From: Azoarcus sp.
GTDB taxonomy: Bacteria > Pseudomonadota > Gammaproteobacteria > Burkholderiales > Rhodocyclaceae
DNA length: 42,245 nucleotides
Direction: 5' to 3'
Assembly: GCA_031258965.1 (NCBI GenBank)
Contig: JAIRMC010000145.1
Span: 1-42,245 of the forward strand
In this document: one piece after another, positions 26,581-34,728 of the stretch
How the letters are laid out: every line of letters begins with the position of its first letter
Position numbering within the stretch: the stretch's first letter is position 1
Notes under the pieces: model-generated
What the model was told of the DNA's origin: nothing
The model's input: the letters and a program-made list of their open reading frames with translations, nothing else
The model's database searches: none
Made by a program: the position numbers and the translations under genes

Positions 26581-26757
26581 TGGGAGATCTCCAGTCTTTT
26601 GAGGGCATCGCGGTCTTGCCGCACGGGCATCATGCTACACGCTGGCGATGTCCGGATTCGCGCGGGGATCGCGTGGGTTGAAAATGAATTTCGCAGTGAC
26701 GATGATGCGGGCTTGTATCCACTATCATGGCGGTACCCGTTTTTTGGAGATTTCCCG

Positions 26758-27855
26758 ATGAGTGTTGCCAGCCGCGCGCCCGCGTATATCCATTCCCTGT
26801 CGCCGTACCAGCCGGGCAAGCCGATTTCGGAACTCTCGCGCGAAACGGGCATTCCCGAGCAGGACATCGTCAAGCTCGCCTCCAACGAAAACCCTTTGGG
26901 TATGAGTCCGAAGGCGCGCGAGGCGGCGGCGGCGGCGCTGGAGGAGGGCGCGCGTTATCCGGACGGCAACGCTTTCGCGCTCAAGGCGGCGCTGGCGGAA
27001 AAGTACGGCGTGGAGACGGCGCAACTAGTGATCGGCAACGGCTCCAACGATGTACTGGAAATCGCCACGCGGGCCTTTCTCGCGCCCGGCGACGCGACGG
27101 TGTTCTCGCAATATTCGTTCGCGGTCTATCCGCTGGCGACCCTTGCGCGCGGCGCGCGCGGCATCCAGACGCCCGCCAGGGATTACGGGCACGATCTCGA
27201 TGCCATGGCGGCGGCCATTGATGAGAGCACCCGCATCGTTTTCATCGCCAACCCCAACAATCCGACCGGCGCCTTCCTGCCCGGCAGCGAAATCGAAGCC
27301 TTCCTCGCCCGCGTGCCGCCGGATGTGCTCGTCGTGCTCGACGAGGCTTATACCGAATTCCTGCCGCCGGAAAAGCGTTACGACGCTATTGCGTGGATTG
27401 CGCGTTTTCCCAATCTGCTGGTGTCGCGCACTTTATGCAAGGCATACGGCCTGGCGGGGCTGCGGTTGGGTTACGGCATTGCGCACGCGGAAGTGGCGGA
27501 TTTGATGAACCGCGTGCGTCAGCCGTTCAATGCGTCCATCGTGGCGCAGGCGGCGGCGGCGGCGGCACTGGAAGACGAGGATTTCGTGCTTGAAACCGCC
27601 GAAAACAACCGGCGGGGCATGGCGCAACTGACCGCCGCTTTTGCGGCGCTGGGGCTCGCGTGGATTCCGTCCAGCGGCAACTTCGTTGCCGTCAGGGTCG
27701 GCGACGGTGAAAAGGTGAATCGGGCGCTGCTCGCGCAAGGCGTCATCGTGCGCCCCATCGGCGCTTACGGTTTGCCGGAATGGCTGCGTGTGTCGATCGG
27801 GCTGCCCGCCGAAAACGCGCGCTTCATCGCCGCCTTGCGCGGCGCGCTGGCCTGA
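26758..27855 (+). CDS. hisC: Histidinol-phosphate aminotransferase
   Basis: 365 residues. PLP-dependent fold-I aminotransferase: KLASNENPLGMSP near 45, IANPNNPTGAFLP near 165, and the PLP-lysine motif SRTLCKAYGLAGLRLGYG near 224-240. HisC converts imidazole-acetol phosphate to histidinol phosphate. The copy next to tyrA may also serve phenylalanine and tyrosine synthesis, as is common in proteobacteria. The start ATG at 26758 has GGAG upstream; the longer frame is rejected. It is followed by tyrA after 12 bases, an operon. Confidence 0.95.
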   Translation: MSVASRAPAYIHSLSPYQPGKPISELSRETGIPEQDIVKLASNENPLGMSPKAREAAAAALEEGARYPDGNAFALKAALAEKYGVETAQLVIGNGSNDVLEIATRAFLAPGDATVFSQYSFAVYPLATLARGARGIQTPARDYGHDLDAMAAAIDESTRIVFIANPNNPTGAFLPGSEIEAFLARVPPDVLVVLDEAYTEFLPPEKRYDAIAWIARFPNLLVSRTLCKAYGLAGLRLGYGIAHAEVADLMNRVRQPFNASIVAQAAAAAALEDEDFVLETAENNRRGMAQLTAAFAALGLAWIPSSGNFVAVRVGDGEKVNRALLAQGVIVRPIGAYGLPEWLRVSIGLPAENARFIAALRGALA

Positions 27856-27867
27856 GACGGCGCGGTC

Positions 27868-28743
27868 ATGGCCCTGATCGGCAAACTGGTCATTTGCGGC
27901 GTTGGCCTCATCGGAGGATCTTTCGCGCTGGCGCTGCGCGAAAAGGGTGAAGCCGCGCACATCGTCGGCATGGGGCGCACGCGGGCTTCGCTCGAACGCG
28001 CGCGCGCGCTCGGCATCCTCGACGAAATCGCCCTCGATTGGGCGGCGGCGCTCGACGGCGCGGATTACGTCTTGCTGGCGACGCCCGTCGGGCAAATCGA
28101 CGCGATCATGGCGGCCATGGCCCCGCATCTGCAAGCGCAAACCATTGTTTCCGACGCGGGCAGCACCAAAGGCGATTTCATCGCCGCCGCCTACCGCTGG
28201 CTCGATGTACATCTGGCCCGCGTCGTGCCCGCGCACCCCATCGCCGGCGCCGAGAAAAGTGGCGCGGAAGCCGCGAGCGCGGCGCTCTTCCGGGGCAAGC
28301 GTACAGTGCTCACGGCCTTGCCGGAAAACGCGCCCGAGGCTGTCGAAAAAGTCCGGGCCGCGTGGCTGGCCGCCGGCGCGGCGGCCGTCGACATGGCGCC
28401 GCAAGATCACGACCGCGTTTTCGCCGCCGTCAGCCATTTGCCGCATCTGCTCGCCTTCGGCCTCGTCCACGATCTCGCGGGCCGCGCCAACGCCGAACTG
28501 CTTTTTTCCCACGCCGCCAGCGGCTTTCGAGATTTCACCCGCATCGCGGGCAGCCACCCCGAGATGTGGCGCGACATCTGCCTCGCCAACCGTCAAGCGC
28601 TGTTGGGGGAACTGGATCAATACCTGGGCGAGCTTGCCCTGATCCGCTCCCTGCTGCTTTCCGGCAACGGCGAGCGTCTCGAATTGCTTTTCGAGGAAGC
28701 GCGGCAGGCGCGCATCGCCTGGGGCGAAAAGTCGCAGTTGTAG
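27868..28743 (+). CDS. tyrA: Prephenate dehydrogenase
   Basis: 291 residues. Rossmann start KLVICGVGLIGGSFALALRE, then ADYVLLATPVGQI, the SDAGSTKGDF loop, and the conserved VPAHPIAGAEKSGAEAA with its catalytic His, followed by VSHLPHLLAFGLVHDLA. It makes 4-hydroxyphenylpyruvate from prephenate for tyrosine. In relatives the order often continues with aroA, cmk and rpsA. Here the operon ends abruptly, 12 bases before the convergent retron RT gene, so the retron may have been inserted at the tyrA end or the aroA block lost. Confidence 0.95.
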   Translation: MALIGKLVICGVGLIGGSFALALREKGEAAHIVGMGRTRASLERARALGILDEIALDWAAALDGADYVLLATPVGQIDAIMAAMAPHLQAQTIVSDAGSTKGDFIAAAYRWLDVHLARVVPAHPIAGAEKSGAEAASAALFRGKRTVLTALPENAPEAVEKVRAAWLAAGAAAVDMAPQDHDRVFAAVSHLPHLLAFGLVHDLAGRANAELLFSHAASGFRDFTRIAGSHPEMWRDICLANRQALLGELDQYLGELALIRSLLLSGNGERLELLFEEARQARIAWGEKSQL

Positions 28744-28755
28744 AACGCTTCGCAC

Positions 28756-30207
28756 TCACGCGATGCCTTCAATGCCGAGCGCGAGGGCGAGCAGGGCGAA
28801 GAACAGCCGCCAACTAGCGCGCTTGCGCACGATCTGGATGACGGCCGCCACGATAGCGGGAAAAAGGCCGAGCCGCGGGAGCGCGAGAGGCAGCACGGCC
28901 AGCGCGAAAGCCATTTGCAGCCCCAGCATGGCAAAGAGATGCGCTTTATCGGGCGCTTGTTCGCGCTTTTCATCGGCGCTCCGTCCGGGGGCTTCTTTCG
29001 GCATCGGGGCGGGCGGCGCGGCGGGTTGCCACCAGCCCGGCCAGGGCGCGCGTCCGGCGGCGGCGTTTTGGCGGAAGGCGCGCGCGGAGGGATACCCGGT
29101 TTTATTGGCCGCGTCAGGCTCGCGCAGGGCGCGCAGCCGGTACAGGCAGAGCGCGCCGCGCGCCGGGTCGACCATGTGGATAAAGCGCGCGTAGCCTTCC
29201 AGCGCGGCCAGCGCATTGGGATTGCCGTTCCAGTGTTTGCCCTCGGGGCCGCTGGTTTCGATCTGGTGCAGCGTGGCGCGAAAGCGCCGGTATGTAGCGC
29301 GGTCGACCGAGAGCTTGTCGTTGACAGTCAGGCCGGTGACATGCTGGCGGCGTGAGCGGCGCATGACCTGCTGTTTATCCGGATGCGGGGTGAAGCCTTC
29401 TTCGGCGATGATCCGGCGCACCCGCCAGAGCAGTTTGCCGACGTGTCCTTGCGCGGGGCCGTCGGCGGAAAAGCTCAGGTCGTCGGCATAGCGCGTGTAG
29501 CTGAAGCCCAGTTTTTGGGCGATGCCGCCAAGCCGTGCGTCGAGCCTGCGGCACAGGAGGTTGGTCAGCATGGGACTGGTCGGCGCGCCTTGCGGGAGGT
29601 GGCGGGGGCCGTTGGCGACATAGCGGCGTTCGCCGTCGACGACGGTCTCATTCACGGGGGTTTCGGTGCAGAGCAGGCCGAGCAGGGTGGCGATCTGCCC
29701 GGAGTAGCCCAGTTCGCGGAAAACGCCCTTGATGCGCGGGTAGTGGATTGAGGGGAAAAAGTCCTTCAGGTCGAGGTTGATGACGACCGCGCGGTCGACA
29801 TGGGGGGCGGCGTTGCCGCGGATGGAGCGGCCAGGGATGAAGCCGTGCGCGGCGGGGTGTGCGGGCGCTTTCGCCAGGATATTGTCCAGTATCCAGTATT
29901 GGGCGCGTTTGAGCCGGGGCATGGGGGCGGAGATGAGGCGCGCGCCGCCGGTCTTCTTGGCGATCTCGAAACGCCGATAGTGGTGGATGCGCGATACCTG
30001 CCGCTCATAGGCGAGAAAGCGCAGTTCGCCCAGTTCCAGCCCCATCGCTTGCGCCAGTTCCAGGCTGTCCCGTGGGGCGGGGAGGGCGCGTCCGGCAAGT
30101 TTGGCGTCATCGTGCCCGAGATGCGACAGCCCGCTTGAGACGTTCCGGCCGAGATAGAGGATTTCGCGGGTACGGCGTTCGTATTGTTGTTGCGCCTTTT
30201 GAGGCAT
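28756..30207 (-). CDS. Retron reverse transcriptase with C-terminal membrane segments
   Basis: 483 residues from ATG 30207 (GGAG eight bases upstream). The retron RT signature is complete: region X NAAPH near 132-136 (NAxxH), LDLKDFF near 145-151, LPQGAPTSP near 204-212, catalytic YADD near 240-243 and region Y VTG near 290-292. Retron RTs copy the msd part of the cognate RNA into a branched RNA-DNA hybrid. After a Pro-rich, charged linker (about 370-420) two to three hydrophobic segments follow (about 424-443, 448-460, 468-482). In the known Ec48 retron a separate 2TM protein is the membrane-acting effector; here it seems fused to the RT. The noncoding RNA lies just upstream. Confidence 0.93.
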   Translation of the reverse strand: MPQKAQQQYERRTREILYLGRNVSSGLSHLGHDDAKLAGRALPAPRDSLELAQAMGLELGELRFLAYERQVSRIHHYRRFEIAKKTGGARLISAPMPRLKRAQYWILDNILAKAPAHPAAHGFIPGRSIRGNAAPHVDRAVVINLDLKDFFPSIHYPRIKGVFRELGYSGQIATLLGLLCTETPVNETVVDGERRYVANGPRHLPQGAPTSPMLTNLLCRRLDARLGGIAQKLGFSYTRYADDLSFSADGPAQGHVGKLLWRVRRIIAEEGFTPHPDKQQVMRRSRRQHVTGLTVNDKLSVDRATYRRFRATLHQIETSGPEGKHWNGNPNALAALEGYARFIHMVDPARGALCLYRLRALREPDAANKTGYPSARAFRQNAAAGRAPWPGWWQPAAPPAPMPKEAPGRSADEKREQAPDKAHLFAMLGLQMAFALAVLPLALPRLGLFPAIVAAVIQIVRKRASWRLFFALLALALGIEGIA

Positions 30208-30269
30208 GGGATCGGCTCCGGCTCGGATCGCGGCTGATCGCCCGGCTGGCAGACGGTTCCAATGGGGGT

Positions 30270-30282
30270 GCGCGCGGCGGGA
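30270..30282 (-). repeat. Retron a2 inverted repeat
   Basis: TCCCGCCGCGCGC on the minus strand, perfectly complementary over 13 bases to a1 (30474-30486). It forms the 3' end of the predicted retron RNA, 62 bases ahead of the RT start. Confidence 0.8.
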
Positions 30283-30303
30283 TTCTTTTCGAGAGCCTTT
30301 CGG

Positions 30304-30414
30304 ACTGGCGAGATCCTTGCGGGCCGCCGCGGCTCCCATGCGCCAAAGGCTTCGGAGAAGCCACACGGCTTTGGTGCATGGGGGACGCGGCGGTTTAGCG
30401 AGGATCGCGCCAGT
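30304..30414 (-). repeat. Long msd hairpin
   Basis: Outer arms ACTGGCGcGATCCTcGC (30414-30398) and GCaAGGATCtCGCCAGT (30320-30304) match at 15 of 17 positions. Inner arms CCGCCGCG / CGCGGCGG, CCCATGC / GCATGGG, CCAAA / TTTGG and GGCTTC / GAAGCC close on a 3-nt loop. It is the predicted reverse-transcribed template. Confidence 0.8.
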
Positions 30415-31921
30415 GACGCATAGGGGAAGCAGACGACGTGGATGGCGATACGCCATCCGGGATGCAAAAGCCTTCCCGCCGCGCGCGGAACGAGTTTACC
30501 AGCGTGGGTGATTCCTCCTGGAAGTTTGTTGTCATTGTATTTATACGGTATTTTCCCGGCGTTGGCGGTTTGTCCGGCCTGTCGATCCCCGGCGGTTCCT
30601 GGCGCTCGCGCAGACAGCGGGCGGCGAATTCCACCACGTCCGGCATCCGGCTCTCGTGCAGCGCGGCCAGCTGCCCGCTTGACAGGGTGGCGCAAAAGGC
30701 GCGGTTGGCCAGCAGGGCGCGGGCCGCGAACCGGGCCACGCCCGCGCATCGCGCCCGCTGCAACAGCCAGACCAAGGCTTGCGGATGTCCGTCCCAGTGT
30801 TTTGGAAAAGCCTCTTCGCGCGGGCTGTCCAGCGTATCGGCATTCTTCCCCCGCTCCGCGCCGGGGCAGCTCCAGCGGTCGACGAAGCGCAGCGGATGCC
30901 GCCAGCGCGCGCCATTGCCGTGAATCAGGCGGTGATAGAGCATCCAGTGGGAATAGGGGCCGTAATGCACCCATCCTGTCGTCATCCGGCCTTGCCGGGC
31001 GTCCCAATACTGGCCGAAGCCGGTATACGGCTCGCTGGCATGTTCGTCCTGGAAGGCGGACAGGACGCCGAGTGCCAGCGGGATGAATTCATCGTTTTCC
31101 GCGCGGGCCAGCCGCCGCAAGGTGCGCCAAGTGCGGCGGCGCAGGTAATTGCGGCCGCGGGCAGTATAGGCAATCCCGGAAGCCTCCGTCGCCTTGGGGC
31201 GCTTCGCCGCGGGCGCGATCTCGAAGCGTTCGTGCAGCAGTCCGTATATTTCGGCATCGCAGCGGAATTCGGCGGCCTTGTAGAGCCGCCGTAGCGTCCG
31301 GAAAGCGCCGTATTCCAGCGGCAGACTGGCGATTTGGCGCATCAGCAACGGCCGCGCGAGCGCCCGGTACGCGGGAGCTTGCGCGATCTGGTCGACTTCC
31401 TCCAGCCATTCTTCCCGCGAGATGCGCCGCAAGGCATCGGGTTGCGCCAGCGCATCTTCAATCCGCGCGGCATCTCTGCTCGCCCAGGCCTCGCGCAGCA
31501 ACGCGGGCCAATCGCCGGTCAAGGTTTCCGCGTGCGCCTGCCGCGCGGCATCGCCGGAGAGTTCGAGCAGGGCCAGGGTCGCCATATGCCTGACGGCCTC
31601 GCTGCTTCCCCGCTGGCGCTGCCGGGTCAATGCCGGCATCGCCCCGGGATCGCCGCAGCGTCCCAGCGTCCAGCACAAACAGTAATCGAGCATGGCGTCG
31701 CCGCTGTCGAGCAAGGGCAAAAGCAGGGGCACGGCCTGTATTACCCGCTGTTCGCCCAGTTGCCAGACGAGTCGGCCGCGCCGGACTGGCGGGAACGTGC
31801 GCCAGGTATCCGGATGCAAGCGTTTGAGCAGCATCGACGCCCGCCGGCATGCCAGGACCGCCGCGCCGGGGCCGGAACAGTGGCGAATCAATGACAGGGT
31901 TTCGATCGGCTGCACGCGCAC
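30395..31921 (-). CDS. HEAT-repeat-like retron accessory protein
   Basis: 508 residues if the GTG at 31921 is used; a GTG at 31915 fits the AAGGA site better. The N-terminal third reads as HEAT-type helical repeats (AVPLLLPLLDSGDAMLDYCLCWTLGRCGDPGAMPALTRQ). More helical repeats follow, with an Arg-rich central part (RNYLRRRTWRTLRRLARAENDEF) and a segment rich in Trp, Tyr and His (YWDARQGRMTTGWVHYGPYSHWMLYH). No catalytic motif is recognised. The last 30 codons or so overlap the retron RNA, and the stop lies inside the msd hairpin. Its place upstream on the same strand suggests a retron accessory or effector protein; the function is inferred. Confidence 0.75.
   Translation of the reverse strand: MRVQPIETLSLIRHCSGPGAAVLACRRASMLLKRLHPDTWRTFPPVRRGRLVWQLGEQRVIQAVPLLLPLLDSGDAMLDYCLCWTLGRCGDPGAMPALTRQRQRGSSEAVRHMATLALLELSGDAARQAHAETLTGDWPALLREAWASRDAARIEDALAQPDALRRISREEWLEEVDQIAQAPAYRALARPLLMRQIASLPLEYGAFRTLRRLYKAAEFRCDAEIYGLLHERFEIAPAAKRPKATEASGIAYTARGRNYLRRRTWRTLRRLARAENDEFIPLALGVLSAFQDEHASEPYTGFGQYWDARQGRMTTGWVHYGPYSHWMLYHRLIHGNGARWRHPLRFVDRWSCPGAERGKNADTLDSPREEAFPKHWDGHPQALVWLLQRARCAGVARFAARALLANRAFCATLSSGQLAALHESRMPDVVEFAARCLRERQEPPGIDRPDKPPTPGKYRINTMTTNFQEESPTLVNSFRARREGFCIPDGVSPSTSSASPMRHWRDPR
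30474..30486 (-). repeat. Retron a1 inverted repeat
   Basis: GCGCGCGGCGGGA on the minus strand, the 5' partner of a2 (30270-30282), perfect over 13 bases. It should mark the 5' end of the msr-msd RNA and lies within the HEAT-like frame. Confidence 0.8.
30534..30545 (-). promoter_or_regulatory. AT-rich -10-like site ahead of the retron RNA
   Basis: Minus strand TATAAA and TACAAT back to back in a GC-rich surrounding, about 50 bases upstream of a1. No good -35 is seen. It could start the retron RNA from inside the HEAT-like gene. Confidence 0.3.
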
Positions 31922-32071
31922 ATTTCCTTGTTGTTATATCGTCAGGCGCGGTGGGGTGGATGGCTATTGGAAACGATAGGCAAACCATACTGCCAAAGCA
32001 GTTATTTTTGTGCTCAACTATCGTCCAGGCGCCATGATACGGCGCGGGGCAAAACACAGGGTCATTACACC

Positions 32072-33559
32072 ATGTTCGAATCGGCGGAACTCGGTCACGC
32101 AATCGACAAGAAAACCTTCAAGGCGGAAGTACAAAAACTGCGCGAGGCCTTGCTGGAAGCGCAGTTTGATTTGCGGGAGAAGGGGAAATTCCCCGTGCTC
32201 ATCCTCATCAGCGGCGTCAATGGCGCGGGCAAGGGCGAGACGATCAATGAACTTTACGGCTGGATGGACCCGCGTTACCTCTCCACGCCCGCCTTCGGCG
32301 CGCCGACCGACGAAGAAGCCGCGCATCCGTTCATGTGGCGCTTTTGGCAGGTACTGCCGCCCAAGGGCCGGATAGCGATATTTTCCGGCTCCTGGTATTC
32401 CATGCCCATCCATCGCCGCATTGTCGGCGAAATCGGGCAGGCGCTCTTCGACCAGCGCGTCGACCAGATCAACCGCTTCGAGGGCATGCTGGCGAACGAA
32501 GGGGCGCTCATCCTGAAATTTTGGTTCCATCTCACCAAGGAGAGCCAGAAAAAGCGTTTCAAGGCGTTGGAGAAAAACCCCCGCACCGCGTGGCGCGTCA
32601 CCAAGGCGAGTTGGGACAGCCTGAAGACGCACGACAAATTCCAGGAAGTCGCCTCCCACCTCCTGCGCCTGACCAACACGCCCTGGGCGCCGTGGATGGT
32701 GGTCGAAAGCGCCGACGACCGCTACCGTTCGCTCACGGTTGGCAAGATCGTCCTGGACGCCTTGCAAAAACGCCTCGCCAACCCGCGGGAAGGGGAATAC
32801 CCGGTCGCGCCGCCGCTGTCGCCGCGCACCGACGCGCTCGACGTGCTTACCGCGCTCGATCTCGGGCAAAGGCTGGAGCGTAGCGCCTACCAATTACGCC
32901 TGGCCAAAGCACAAGGGCGGCTGTCCGAACTCGTCCGCGCCCCGGCATTCAAGAAACGCTCCCTGATCCTTGTTTTCGAGGGGGCGGACGCGGCGGGCAA
33001 AGGCGGCAGCATCCGCCGCCTCGTCTCCGCCATCGACGCCCGTCAATACCAGATCATCCCCATTGCCGCGCCCACGCAGGAAGAGTTGGCGCAACCCTAT
33101 CTCTGGCGCTTCTGGCGGCATATGCCCAAGGCGGGCCGAATCACCCTCTTCGACCGCTCGTGGTACGGGCGGGTGCTGGTCGAGCGGGTCGAAGGCTTTT
33201 GCAGCGAAGCCGACTGGCTCCGCGCCTACGCCGAAATCAACGACTTCGAGCACGAATTGCGGGCCGACGGCGCAATCATCATCAAATTCTGGCTGCAAAT
33301 TTCCGAGGACGAGCAATTGCGGCGTTTCAAGGAGCGCGAAGACACGGCTTTCAAACGCTACAAGATCACCGCCGAAGACTGGCGCAACCGCGAAAAATGG
33401 GACGCCTACCACCAGGCCGTCTGCGACATGGTAGAGCGCACGAGCACGGGGCTGATTCCCTGGACCTTGGTTGAAGCCAACGACAAACCTTTCGCGCGCG
33501 TGAAAGTGCTGGAAACCGTGTGCGACAGGCTGGAGGCGGCGCTGGAAGAAAAGGCGTGA
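32072..33559 (+). CDS. pap: Polyphosphate:AMP phosphotransferase (two-domain PPK2)
   Basis: 495 residues made of two homologous PPK2 domains. Domain 1 (about 1-240) has the Walker-A-like GVNGAGKGET; domain 2 (about 265-495) has EGADAAGKGGS and the lid-type segment RSWYGRVLVERVEGF. The two-domain (class II) PPK2 enzymes phosphorylate AMP to ADP with polyphosphate. In domain 1 the equivalent segment reads GSWYSMPIHRR, so that domain is probably structural rather than catalytic. ATG at 32072 is chosen for the family start; the frame is open to 31928. It is divergent from the retron operon. Confidence 0.93.
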   Translation: MFESAELGHAIDKKTFKAEVQKLREALLEAQFDLREKGKFPVLILISGVNGAGKGETINELYGWMDPRYLSTPAFGAPTDEEAAHPFMWRFWQVLPPKGRIAIFSGSWYSMPIHRRIVGEIGQALFDQRVDQINRFEGMLANEGALILKFWFHLTKESQKKRFKALEKNPRTAWRVTKASWDSLKTHDKFQEVASHLLRLTNTPWAPWMVVESADDRYRSLTVGKIVLDALQKRLANPREGEYPVAPPLSPRTDALDVLTALDLGQRLERSAYQLRLAKAQGRLSELVRAPAFKKRSLILVFEGADAAGKGGSIRRLVSAIDARQYQIIPIAAPTQEELAQPYLWRFWRHMPKAGRITLFDRSWYGRVLVERVEGFCSEADWLRAYAEINDFEHELRADGAIIIKFWLQISEDEQLRRFKEREDTAFKRYKITAEDWRNREKWDAYHQAVCDMVERTSTGLIPWTLVEANDKPFARVKVLETVCDRLEAALEEKA

Positions 33560-33654
33560 GCTTTTCGCTGCCGCGCGCGGGGCGCTGCGATAGTTTCGGC
33601 ATCCGCACTTGCGCGATCCGCCCCCGTTCTGTCAAAATGCGCGGCTTTCCCCTT

Positions 33655-33683
33655 GCTCCACCGGTTTTCGCATGCCGGGGGGC
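33655..33683 (+). promoter_or_regulatory. Possible S6:S18-type leader hairpin before rpsF
   Basis: GCTCCACCGG / CCGGGGGGC can pair around a loop of about ten bases containing GCATG, about 25 bases ahead of the rpsF start. rpsF leaders in many bacteria carry a hairpin with a CCG motif bound by the S6:S18 complex. The match here is only suggestive. Confidence 0.3.
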
Positions 33684-33707
33684 TGAACTCACCCAAAAGG
33701 AGTCTTG

Positions 33708-34118
33708 ATGCGACACTATGAAATCGTTTTCATCGTGCACCCGGATCAATCCGAGCAGGTGCCCGCGATGATCGAACGCTACAAGGGCATCGTCACCGCC
33801 CGCGACGGCCAGATTCACCGGCTGGAGGACTGGGGGCGCCGGCAGTTGGCCTATCCGATCCAGAAAGTGCATAAGGCCCACTACGTGCTCATGAACATCG
33901 AGACTGATGGCGAGGCGCTCGCCGAACTCGAACATGCGTTCAAGTTCAACGACGCCGTGTTGCGCCACCTCACCATCAAAATGAAGAAAGCCGTTACCGC
34001 GCCTTCGCCGATGATGAAGGAGGAGAAATCCCGGTCGCTCGCTGGCGCGCCCGTGGTGGAAGGGAGTAGCGAAGCCGTTGTCGAACCCGAAACCGCCGAA
34101 CCCGTCGCCCTGGCCTGA
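33708..34118 (+). CDS. rpsF: 30S ribosomal protein S6
   Basis: 136 residues. Starts [25 protein letters not shown] and carries [28 protein letters not shown], the typical S6 core. The C-terminal extension (about 100-136) is Ala/Glu/Val-rich and acidic, as in many proteobacteria. S6 binds S18 on the 30S platform. The ATG at 33708 has AAAAGGAG upstream; the TTG at 33705 is rejected. First gene of rpsF-priB-rpsR-rplI. Confidence 0.97.
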   Translation: MRHYEIVFIVHPDQSEQVPAMIERYKGIVTARDGQIHRLEDWGRRQLAYPIQKVHKAHYVLMNIETDGEALAELEHAFKFNDAVLRHLTIKMKKAVTAPSPMMKEEKSRSLAGAPVVEGSSEAVVEPETAEPVALA

Positions 34119-34126
34119 GGTGTCCA

Positions 34127-34432
34127 CTGACCGTCAACGAATTCCGGCTGGCGGCGCGCATTGTCGAGATATCGGCTTTGCGGCATACGCCGGCGGGCGT
34201 CCCGGTCTTGTCCTGTGTGCTGGCGCATGAGTCCTGGCAAACCGAAGCAGGGATGGCGCGCGAAGTGAAGCTGGAACTGTCGGCGATGGCCATGGGCGAG
34301 TTGACGCAAACGCTGGCATCCGCCGCGCCCGGGACAAGCGTGTTGGTCACGGGGTTCATGGCGGCAAGAAGTGCGCGCAGCCGTATGCCGGTATTGCATC
34401 TGAACGTAATCGAATTCATGGAAGGAAATTGA
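34127..34432 (+). CDS. priB: Primosomal replication protein N (PriB), CTG start
   Basis: 101 residues if translation starts at CTG 34127, with GAGGTG six bases ahead. The N-terminus then reads (M)[35 protein letters not shown], which lines up with the PriB OB-fold start. The first in-frame ATG-type start seen by simple tools is 34178 (TTG), which would remove the first beta strand. PriB binds single-stranded DNA and helps PriA restart replication forks. The position between rpsF and rpsR is conserved in beta- and gammaproteobacteria. CTG as a start is an inference from alignment and spacing. Confidence 0.88.
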   Translation: MTVNEFRLAARIVEISALRHTPAGVPVLSCVLAHESWQTEAGMAREVKLELSAMAMGELTQTLASAAPGTSVLVTGFMAARSARSRMPVLHLNVIEFMEGN

Positions 34433-34433
34433 T

Positions 34434-34715
34434 ATGGCTTTCAAGCCCAAGTCCAAGCTCAAGCTTAAGAAAAAAGAAGACCGCGGTGGCCGCGGCCTCT
34501 TCAAGCGTCGCAAGTTCTGCCGTTTCACCGCCGAAAAGGTAGAAGAGGTCGACTACAAGGATGTGGATGTCCTCAAGGACTTCATCACCGAGAACGCCAG
34601 GATCATGCCCGCGCGCATCACGGGCACCAAGACGGGTTATCAGCGCCAATTGTCGGTGGCGGTGAAGCGGGCGCGCTTCCTGGCGTTGCTGCCTTATACC
34701 GATCTGCATCAATAA
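34434..34715 (+). CDS. rpsR: 30S ribosomal protein S18
   Basis: 93 residues with a Lys-rich N-terminal extension ([21 protein letters not shown]) and the S18 core [21 protein letters not shown]...[34 protein letters not shown]. It partners S6 on the 30S platform. It starts one base after the priB stop, with GGAAG inside the end of priB as ribosome site, so it is translationally coupled. Confidence 0.97.
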   Translation: MAFKPKSKLKLKKKEDRGGRGLFKRRKFCRFTAEKVEEVDYKDVDVLKDFITENARIMPARITGTKTGYQRQLSVAVKRARFLALLPYTDLHQ

Positions 34716-34728
34716 GGAGGCCGCGATC

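Larger units (their letters stand above)
30270..30486 (-). ncRNA. Retron msr-msd noncoding RNA
   Basis: About 217 nt directly upstream of the RT gene. Minus-strand order: a1 (30486-30474); msr with the perfect hairpin GGATGGCG-TAT-CGCCATCC (30458-30440); a long imperfect hairpin from 30414 to 30304 as msd; then a2 (30282-30270). The msd stem has segments of 7, 6, 8, 7, 5 and 6 pairs broken by small bulges. This is the canonical retron RNA arrangement. The branching G is probably in the AGGC just after a1, but that is inferred. The 5' part overlaps the 3' end of the HEAT-like frame. Confidence 0.85.

Noticed and set aside
30107-30379. 90-codon minus-strand frame over the retron RNA
   Set aside because: Lies across the RNA hairpins and the RT start in another frame, no ribosome site.
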